From: Planctomycetes bacterium UBA1135 | Lineage (GTDB): Bacteria > Planctomycetota > UBA1135 | Assembly (NCBI GenBank): GCA_002311925.1 | Contig: DCAK01000070.1 | Location: forward strand, 2,608 to 11,189 | Direction: 5' to 3' | Length of the DNA: 8,582 nucleotides | In this document: positions 1 to 5,228 of the stretch, in pieces | How positions within the stretch are numbered: position 1 is the stretch's first letter | Layout: every line of letters starts with the position of its first letter | Notes under the pieces: model-generated | The model's input: the letters and a program-made list of their open reading frames with translations, nothing else | What the model was told of the DNA's origin: nothing | Database searches by the model: none | Translations under genes and position numbers: made by a program

Positions 1-1
1 A

Positions 2-370
2 ACCTTGCAGAACACCCATCCCATTGCCGAGGATTGGCGGGACAGCGTTGCTTTCTGGTACGAAGTCATCAACCTGGTCGCAGGCGAGGATTGCACTCTT
101 CTCGTAAGCGGAGCCGGCTCCTCCAGTTCCGTGGCTTTCCTCTACTCGCTGACCGGAGCTGGCCCTACATGGCACAACACCTACGGCGGCCTCAGTCTCT
201 CCCATCCCATTCGAGAAATTGCGATCGTCCCCGTGAATTCCTCGGGGCAAGCTTCTCGCCTGGTTCATGTTCCTCCTTGGACCGCGGGGATTCCCGTCTG
301 GACCCAGTCGGTTGAAATCCTTCCCCTCGCAACACGCCTTACCAATGCCTGGGCCTTGACCGTCCAGTAG
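2..370 (+). CDS. C-terminal end of a secreted protein (5' truncated)
   Basis: The reading frame is open from the window edge to a TAG at 368-370, so this is the 3' part of a longer gene. A TTG at 5 could act as a start, but the product would have no signal peptide and would be almost nothing but the terminal domain, so truncation is more likely. From about nt 65 the protein matches the C-terminal domains of the next two genes: LVAGE, then VSGA, then YSLTGAGPT, GLSLS, GIPVW-Q, and a final LTVQ directly before the stop. The closest match is to the lectin-bearing protease just downstream, which has LVAGQ, VSGA, YSLTGGGPT, NLSLS, GIAVW-Q and ATVQ. The first 20 or so residues are not recognised. 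The activity of the missing upstream part is unknown. The next gene begins 34 bp downstream on the same strand, so co-transcription is likely. I see no catalytic motif here. Confidence 0.8.
   Translation, partial: TLQNTHPIAEDWRDSVAFWYEVINLVAGEDCTLLVSGAGSSSSVAFLYSLTGAGPTWHNTYGGLSLSHPIREIAIVPVNSSGQASRLVHVPPWTAGIPVWTQSVEILPLATRLTNAWALTVQ
65..367 (+). repeat. Shared C-terminal domain, copy 1
   Basis: This is the first of three homologous domains of about 100 residues (the others are near 2742-3050 and 4889-5197), each ending its protein with T-V-Q. Landmarks are LVAG, VSGA, YSLTGAGPT, an SGQAS segment, G-I-x-V-W-x-Q and the terminal LTVQ. The similarity is visible at protein level. I see no DNA-level identity long enough to suggest a recent duplication. 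The function is unknown. Repeated use at the extreme C-terminus of exported proteins suggests sorting or surface attachment, which is inference. Confidence 0.7.
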
Positions 371-404
371 ACCTCATTCCCCTCCTCAACACCCCGACCT
401 GACC

Positions 405-3053
405 GTGAATTTCCTCGCCTTTCTTCCCCTCCTTTTCCCTCTCCAGCAGGACCCTTCCACCCTCTACATAGAAAAACCCGGTGAATTGGAATTTTCGGAC
501 CGCATGATTGTGCGGCCATGGCCCCTCGACGAATTCATGGAAATGGGACTGAGCAGGTCCGAGGCCGTCTCCCGAAGGGAAGCCTCGTTTGCCCGGGTAT
601 CAGACCGGGTAGTGAAGGAACTCGAGCTCAACGGCGAGGTCGTCGTCGACCTGCAGGGCGAAGACCCCAACCAGTTCGGGGCCGCCCTTCTTGCCACCGG
701 GGATTACCACTACGTGCACCCCGACTGGATCTGTTACCCGGTGGGAAACGTTCCCAACGACCCCCTCTACAACCAGCAGTGGCATCACCAGAACATGTTC
801 TCCGAGGATGCATGGGACCTCCACACCGGTGACCTGGGACATATCGCCGCGGTCATCGACACGGGGGTCGACACCGACCATGAAGACCTCGCCGCCCGCC
901 TGCTGCCGGGTTACAACTCGGAAGACGGCTTGACCGAGGCCCAAGGTGGAGACATTGAAGACATCAATGGTCACGGAACCTGGTGCCACGGATGCGTGGG
1001 CGCCATCGGGAACAACGGCAAGGGAGTCGCAGGCATGTGCTGGGAGGTCAGCTTGCTTCCCATCCGGGCCAGCAACAGTGCGAACGGCTCGGCCTACCTT
1101 TCCGCCCTTACGGGCGGTTGCCTGTGGGCCGTGCAGAACGGAGCCCGGACGATGTCCTGCTCCTACAGCGGCGTGGAGACCCCGTCGGTGGGGACAACCG
1201 GAACCAGCGTCAAGGCGCTGGGTGGCATCGTTTGCTGGGCCGCAGGCAATTCCGGGACCAACCACAGCAGTTGGGATTGGCCCGACATCGTGGTGTGCGG
1301 AGCGACCAACCCCAGTGACAACAAGACTTCATGGTCCAGCTACGGTCTCGGAGTCGACGTTTTCGCTCCTGGTGAAAGCATCATGTCCACACAGAACGGG
1401 GGAGGGTACAGCGCCGTGAGCGGGACAAGCTTCTCGACTCCGCTGACCAACGGCACCTTGGCCCTGATGTGGTCTGCCAACCCGGGCCTGTCCGCGGACG
1501 ATGTCCAGCAAGCCCTCTACGACACCTGCACCTCCATGGGCGACCCGATTACCTACGGGCACGGCCTCGTCAACGCCTACGAAGGATTGCTCGAAGTCGG
1601 CGTCGGTGGCCAGAGCGACCTCGAGTCCCTGGAGGCCTTCGTCTACACCGTCGATCAACCCCTGGACGGAAACGACGGGGGTGACGGCTGGGGTGGCCCC
1701 TGGACGGCGGATTCCACCGTAGAGGTGAAGAATCCGAGCCTCGGTTCCAACCCCGCTGATGGTGCGGGCCTGTTTGCCGAGGGCGGAAGGGCCCTGATTT
1801 CGGGTGTTGGAAGTGCATCCCGGAGCTTGAACCGTTCCTTCCCCATGGACAGGGACGGATTCTGGTACATGAGCATGCGTGTCCGTCGCGATGACACAGG
1901 GACGACTCCGAGCAGCCTTTCAGTCGGTCTCGCTTCTGGCGGACAGGTCGAGGCCCAGTTTGGTTGGAGTGCCTCCACGGCATGGGGGGCGGGAGGGCAG
2001 GTCCCCGACTCGGGAGTCGGCTCCGCGAACTCGGGTTCGAGCTACTTCATCGTGGTTCGGGTGAACGGGGCTCCGGATGCAACCGGAATCATCAAGACCG
2101 TGGAGAATCCCGCGACCGGAAACACCTATCACCTCCTTTCCCCGAGACTCTGGGATGACGCGGAGGCAGCCGGAGTTTCCCTTGGCGGGCATCTTGCAAC
2201 CGTGAACGATGCGGCCGAGAACGCCTGGCTGTACGACAACTTCGTCCTCGAGGGCGGCGCCGAACGCAGGGTTTGGCATGGGCTCAATGACATTGCGGTC
2301 GAGAACCAGTGGGAATGGACCAGCGGCGAAGCCGTGACCTACATCGACTGGGCTCCTGGTCAGCCGAACAACCTCGGCAATGGCCAGGACCGCGTTCACT
2401 TTTACGAAGGGGACGGGGGTGGAGGCCACTGGAACGATCACTACGACAACGAGGTCTACCTCGCCGTCGTGGAAGTCCCCGGAACCGGCCACAGCATTCC
2501 CGGGGAAGACAGGGTCAACCTGAAGGTCTTCAGTTCCGGGGATTCGGTTCCGGCCGACGACATCAATTATTCCGGGGAGGGAACCGGGGCCAATCAATGG
2601 ACCGTGGAGAGCGACCTTTTCCATTCCTCGTCGATTTTGGATTCCCTCGTCATTGCAGCATCCGGAGGGGACTCGATGGTTTCCTTGGATGAAATCCGCA
2701 TCGGCAAGACATGGGCATCCGTCACACGGCCCATCGCCCCCTTCCTCCAGGTTTCCGACCTGGTGGCGGGCCAGACGGGCTCCCTGGATGTGTCCGGCGC
2801 GACCTCGGGCGCGACCGTTGGTTTTGGATACTCCCTGACCGGTGGCGGACCAACCTCAAGCCCTTGGGGCAACTTGAGTCTCTCCCCTCCCGTCAAGACT
2901 GCCGGCATCGTGGCCGCGAACGCCTCGGGTGAAGCTTCCCTCCAGGTCATTGTTCCCACAGGAACCTCTGGAATAGCCGTTTGGATTCAGGCTGTCCGCA
3001 TCGCCAGCGGTTTCGGGGTCCTGTCCAACCCGGTGGAAGCCACCGTTCAGTAG
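405..3053 (+). CDS. Secreted subtilase (S8) with C-type lectin domain
   Basis: This is a predicted exported serine endopeptidase of the subtilisin family. The GTG start at 405 is chosen because it gives a hydrophobic N-terminus (residues 1-15, MNFLAFLPLLFPLQQ). No Shine-Dalgarno site is evident. Residues of about 17-112 look like a pro-region, and the mature domain probably begins near PNDPLYNQQWH (117-127). The triad is intact: Asp152 in AAVIDTGVD, His190 in NGHGT, Ser342 in SGTSFSTP, with oxyanion Asn282 in AAGNSG. Cys194 sits where proteinase K and furin carry a Cys after the His motif. All nine cysteines lie at 110-375. Residues of about 409-555 and 701-773 form the two halves of a LamG-like jelly roll, interrupted by a C-type lectin domain at about 563-692. 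Residues of about 780-882 are the shared terminal domain. A lectin-targeted extracellular protease acting on glycoproteins or polysaccharide-associated protein is the likeliest role (inferred). The S8 assignment is firm; substrate and localisation are not. Confidence 0.93.
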   Translation: MNFLAFLPLLFPLQQDPSTLYIEKPGELEFSDRMIVRPWPLDEFMEMGLSRSEAVSRREASFARVSDRVVKELELNGEVVVDLQGEDPNQFGAALLATGDYHYVHPDWICYPVGNVPNDPLYNQQWHHQNMFSEDAWDLHTGDLGHIAAVIDTGVDTDHEDLAARLLPGYNSEDGLTEAQGGDIEDINGHGTWCHGCVGAIGNNGKGVAGMCWEVSLLPIRASNSANGSAYLSALTGGCLWAVQNGARTMSCSYSGVETPSVGTTGTSVKALGGIVCWAAGNSGTNHSSWDWPDIVVCGATNPSDNKTSWSSYGLGVDVFAPGESIMSTQNGGGYSAVSGTSFSTPLTNGTLALMWSANPGLSADDVQQALYDTCTSMGDPITYGHGLVNAYEGLLEVGVGGQSDLESLEAFVYTVDQPLDGNDGGDGWGGPWTADSTVEVKNPSLGSNPADGAGLFAEGGRALISGVGSASRSLNRSFPMDRDGFWYMSMRVRRDDTGTTPSSLSVGLASGGQVEAQFGWSASTAWGAGGQVPDSGVGSANSGSSYFIVVRVNGAPDATGIIKTVENPATGNTYHLLSPRLWDDAEAAGVSLGGHLATVNDAAENAWLYDNFVLEGGAERRVWHGLNDIAVENQWEWTSGEAVTYIDWAPGQPNNLGNGQDRVHFYEGDGGGGHWNDHYDNEVYLAVVEVPGTGHSIPGEDRVNLKVFSSGDSVPADDINYSGEGTGANQWTVESDLFHSSSILDSLVIAASGGDSMVSLDEIRIGKTWASVTRPIAPFLQVSDLVAGQTGSLDVSGATSGATVGFGYSLTGGGPTSSPWGNLSLSPPVKTAGIVAANASGEASLQVIVPTGTSGIAVWIQAVRIASGFGVLSNPVEATVQ
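1629..2723 (+). other. Split LamG-like jelly-roll domain
   Basis: The front half (residues about 409-555) runs from AFVYTVDQPLDGNDGGDGWGG through FWYMSMRVRRDD and SLSVGLASGG to SSYFIVVRV. The back half (about 701-773) runs from EDRVNLKVF to LDEIRIGKTWASVT. In bacterial secreted proteins of the Planctomycetota/Verrucomicrobiota type, a similar module normally runs straight from an F-L-V-x-R-I strand into a strand such as D-x-V-x-L-x-V-N-P and ends with DEIRIG-T-T-x-A-D-V-T. That comparison is from memory of the family and not from a search. Here about 145 residues lie between those two strands. The module probably binds carbohydrate or another surface ligand. Confidence 0.65.
2091..2480 (+). 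other. C-type lectin-like domain within the S8 protein
   Basis: Residues of about 563-692 have the order of C-type lectin landmarks: an opening TYHLLSPRLWDDAEAAG, GGHLATVNDAAENAWLYDNF (595-614), WHGLND (624-629, the WIGL-type core), W-EWTSGEAVTYIDWAPGQPNN (about 636-656), and HWND (675-678) followed by a closing VVEV strand. The QPN at 653-655 and the WND at 676-678 are the positions that bind Ca2+ and sugar in classical members. QPN lies between the EPN (mannose-type) and QPD (galactose-type) forms, so ligand preference is not predictable. The domain has no cysteine, unlike animal homologues. The assignment is strong; actual sugar binding is inferred. Confidence 0.85.
2742..3050 (+). repeat. 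Shared C-terminal domain, copy 2
   Basis: Residues of about 780-882 of the lectin-bearing protease. Landmarks are DLVAGQTGSLDVSGA, YSLTGGGPT, NLSLSPPV, NASGEASLQV, SGIAVWIQ and the terminal VEATVQ. By eye it is closer to copy 1 than to copy 3. It directly follows the end of the jelly roll. Function unknown. Confidence 0.75.
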
Positions 3054-3067
3054 TAGACTCAACTTGA

Positions 3068-3104
3068 GAAAGGAGGAGGAGTTCCTGGAACCCCTCCTCC
3101 TTTC
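3068..3104 (+). promoter_or_regulatory. Near-perfect hairpin holding a Shine-Dalgarno-like arm
   Basis: The arms at 3068-3079 (GAAAGGAGGAGG) and 3093-3104 (CCTCCTCCTTTC) are exact reverse complements over 12 bp. After one A/C mismatch (3080/3092), 3081-3085 (GTTCC) pairs with 3087-3091 (GGAAC), so nearly the whole 37-nt segment can fold back on itself. It begins 15 nt after the stop of the first protease and ends 14 nt before the ATG at 3119. No T-run follows the stem, so it is not a textbook Rho-independent terminator. It could be an intercistronic processing or stability element, an attenuating terminator, or a structure that hides the AAAGGAGG sequence. Confidence 0.7.
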
Positions 3105-3118
3105 GTACCGTCCTCGCA

Positions 3119-5200
3119 ATGCCCATGTTCATCCTTCTTCCTTTCCTACTGGCGCCAACAACCACCTTTCAGCAGCCCACGGCCCAGGAATTCTTGGTCT
3201 TTCCGGCGGGTGAAGGCGTCCACGAAGCTTTCCTGGTCCTCAATCCTGATGCTTCTTCCAGCCCGGCCTCCAAGCCCGACCTCGAGCGCGAGGGAAAGGA
3301 AGGCGCCCCGGGTCCTCCCACGCCTGGTTTTCTCCTTCATTCCAGGGTGGTCGTGGAAACCCCGGACTTCGCCCTTCTGACGGAATTTTCCCGGAGCGTG
3401 GATGCCGATGCAATCCTTGACCCTTTCCATGAGGTCGAGGGATTTTCCCTCGTCGAATTGCCGACAATCCGTCGAGCCGTCGAAATGGCCCTCGCGCTCG
3501 AAGCTCTTTTCGGGGAAGGCATGGCCTATCTGGATGCCGACCGTCCCAAGTTTCTTCGTTATCTGCCCTCCGACCCTCAGTTCGGGCAGCAGTGGCACCT
3601 CCGAAACACCTCCAACCAGGCCGCCGACATCAATGCCGAGCCTGCATGGACGGCGGGATGGACTGGAAACGGCTCCGTGGTCGGAATTCTCGAATGGGGG
3701 GTCCAGGACAGTCACCCCGATTTGAGCGCCAATTTCAACTCAGCCGCAAGCGAGAATGCCGGCACCTCCGGCCACGGCACCGCTTGTGCCGGAGTTGCAG
3801 CCGCTGACAACGACAACGGCCGTGGCGGGGTCGGGCTTGCCTTTGACGCCCAATGGTCCGAGCAGTTGGCAGGCAGTTCTTCCCGGACGGCATCCGCCTT
3901 CAAGTACCGCAACGATCTCAACGATGTGAAATCAAATTCGTGGGGCCCATCCGACAACGGAGACTTCCACACCTTCTCCACGACCGAGCGCAATGCCTTG
4001 CGGGACAGCACCTCAACCGGGAGGGGAGGCCTTGGCGAAATCTTTACCTGGGCTGCCGGGAACGGAGGGCTCGGTGATCGGGTCGAATACGACCCCTACG
4101 CGGCCAGCCGTTACACGATCGCCGTTGGCGCGGTGGGCGACCAGGACACGCGATCCTATTACAACGAACAGGGTTCCTCCATGTTCGTGGTCACCCAGTC
4201 GGATGGGAACAACCGCGGCATCTACACGACTTATTCAGGAAGCAGTTACACAAGCAATTTCGGTGGCACATCCTCGGCAAGTCCCCTGGGAGCCGGAGCG
4301 GTCGCCCTCATTCTGGACGCCAATCCGAATCTCGGATGGCGCGATGTTCAGCATGTTCTCGCTCATTCCTCCCGAAAAATCGACTCCACCGACAACCGCT
4401 GGGTCCTCAACGGGGCCGGCCACGACATCAACTACTACTACGGATTCGGCGCGATTGACGTTTACGAAGCTTGCCTTTTGGCGTCCAGCTGGACGAACGT
4501 GAGTCCGGTTCAGGAGTGGACTTCGGGCAATGTTTCGGTCAACCAATCCATTCCGGACAACAGCAACACCGGAATCACGAAGACCGTGACCGTGGACACC
4601 GATTTCAAGGTCGAGCATGTGGAATTGGTGATGGATGTCGACCACAACACTCTGGGAGACCTTCGCATCGCGGTGACTTCCCCGGCGGGAACGATTTCGG
4701 TCGTGGCCAAGACCGGAGGAAGCACCCAGAACAATCTCAACAACTACTTGTTCACTTCGATCCGCCACTGGGATGAGGATTCACGGGGAGATTGGGTGGT
4801 GAACATCAGCGACCGGGATTCAGGGACCACCGGGACCTTCAACCTCTTCCAATTGAAGTTGTACGGGAATGATGGCGGGCACATGGGTGGTTTCCAAATT
4901 TCCACCCCAGGACTCACCTCAGGTCAAGTTTCCACCGTGAGCGTGACCGGGGCCAATCCCACAAGCCCCACTTTCCTGGGTTACAGCGTCACGGGGGCGG
5001 GTTCGACACCGATACCCGGCCTTGGCGTGACATTGGGCTTGGATTCTCCCAGGCAGGCCGGTGGGATGAAACTTACGGATTCCAATGGCGCCACTTCGTG
5101 GAGCTTGCCGATTCCGGCGGCTGCCGCAGGAATCGATGTATGGGTGCAATCCGCCCAGCAAGGCCTGGCGAGTAACGTTCTGGCGTTGACCGTCCAATAA
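3119..5200 (+). CDS. Kexin/furin-like S8 protein with P domain, catalytic Asp replaced
   Basis: This is a secreted protein of the proprotein-convertase branch of S8. The ATG at 3119 gives a hydrophobic N-terminus (MPMFILLPFLLAP). An ATG at 3125 is equally possible. No other start lies between here and the in-frame TGA at 3065. The pro-region is about 20-145, and the catalytic domain starts near PSDPQFGQQWHLRN (150-163). It follows furin closely: SNSWGPSDNG (272-281), GRGGLGEIFTWAAGNGG (301-317), GGTSSASP with Ser385, and LGWRDVQHVLAHSS. His219 (SGHGT) and oxyanion Asn315 are present. The Asp position reads GILEWG where furin has ILDDG, so Glu192 replaces Asp. A P/homo-B domain spans about 465-582 and the shared terminal domain about 591-693. 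The last codons are LALTVQ before TAA. The protein may be a weak, altered or inactive protease, or a binding pseudoenzyme. The family assignment is secure; activity is not. Confidence 0.92.
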   Translation: MPMFILLPFLLAPTTTFQQPTAQEFLVFPAGEGVHEAFLVLNPDASSSPASKPDLEREGKEGAPGPPTPGFLLHSRVVVETPDFALLTEFSRSVDADAILDPFHEVEGFSLVELPTIRRAVEMALALEALFGEGMAYLDADRPKFLRYLPSDPQFGQQWHLRNTSNQAADINAEPAWTAGWTGNGSVVGILEWGVQDSHPDLSANFNSAASENAGTSGHGTACAGVAAADNDNGRGGVGLAFDAQWSEQLAGSSSRTASAFKYRNDLNDVKSNSWGPSDNGDFHTFSTTERNALRDSTSTGRGGLGEIFTWAAGNGGLGDRVEYDPYAASRYTIAVGAVGDQDTRSYYNEQGSSMFVVTQSDGNNRGIYTTYSGSSYTSNFGGTSSASPLGAGAVALILDANPNLGWRDVQHVLAHSSRKIDSTDNRWVLNGAGHDINYYYGFGAIDVYEACLLASSWTNVSPVQEWTSGNVSVNQSIPDNSNTGITKTVTVDTDFKVEHVELVMDVDHNTLGDLRIAVTSPAGTISVVAKTGGSTQNNLNNYLFTSIRHWDEDSRGDWVVNISDRDSGTTGTFNLFQLKLYGNDGGHMGGFQISTPGLTSGQVSTVSVTGANPTSPTFLGYSVTGAGSTPIPGLGVTLGLDSPRQAGGMKLTDSNGATSWSLPIPAAAAGIDVWVQSAQQGLASNVLALTVQ
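4511..4864 (+). other. P / homo-B domain of the kexin-like protein
   Basis: Residues of about 465-582 form a beta-sandwich module that follows the catalytic domain in kexins and furins and helps stabilise it. Visible landmarks are SIPDN (477-481), a strand with KVEHVELVMDVDHNTLGDLRI, TSPAGT (520-525), IRHWDEDSRGDWVVNISD (548-565) and a closing LFQLKLYG (576-583). All elements expected of the family are present and it looks full length. Confidence 0.85.
4889..5197 (+). repeat. Shared C-terminal domain, copy 3
   Basis: Residues of about 591-693 of the kexin-like protein. Landmarks are PGLTSGQVSTVSVTGA, LGYSVTGAGST, PGLGVTLGLDSP, a DSNGATSW segment, AGIDVWVQSA and the terminal LALTVQ. It is the most divergent of the three copies but keeps the same order of motifs and the same T-V-Q end. 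Confidence 0.7.
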
Positions 5201-5228
5201 CTTCGGCGAGACAGGGCCTGGTCGCGAT
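5201..5228. other. Convergent intergenic gap
   Basis: Only 28 bp separate the TAA of the kexin-like gene from the stop (minus strand) of the molybdoenzyme gene. I see no hairpin followed by a T-run for either strand here. Transcripts from both sides probably overlap or end by a factor-dependent route. The nearest strong stem is at 5285-5315, inside the molybdoenzyme coding region. Confidence 0.6.

Noticed and set aside
1920..2624. Minus-strand open frame of 234 codons over the lectin domain
   Set aside because: It is antisense to the lectin and jelly-roll coding region, which explains the sequence fully; no motif is seen.
3668..4300. Sedolisin (S53) identity to explain the Glu in the triad
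   Set aside because: The Glu sits at the Asp position of an otherwise furin-like S8 domain with the HGT motif and GTSxxxP order intact. Sedolisins lack this His motif and have a different Ser context.
5201..5228. Bidirectional intrinsic terminator in the convergent gap
   Set aside because: Only a short CAGG/CCTG palindrome with no usable loop and no T-run is present.
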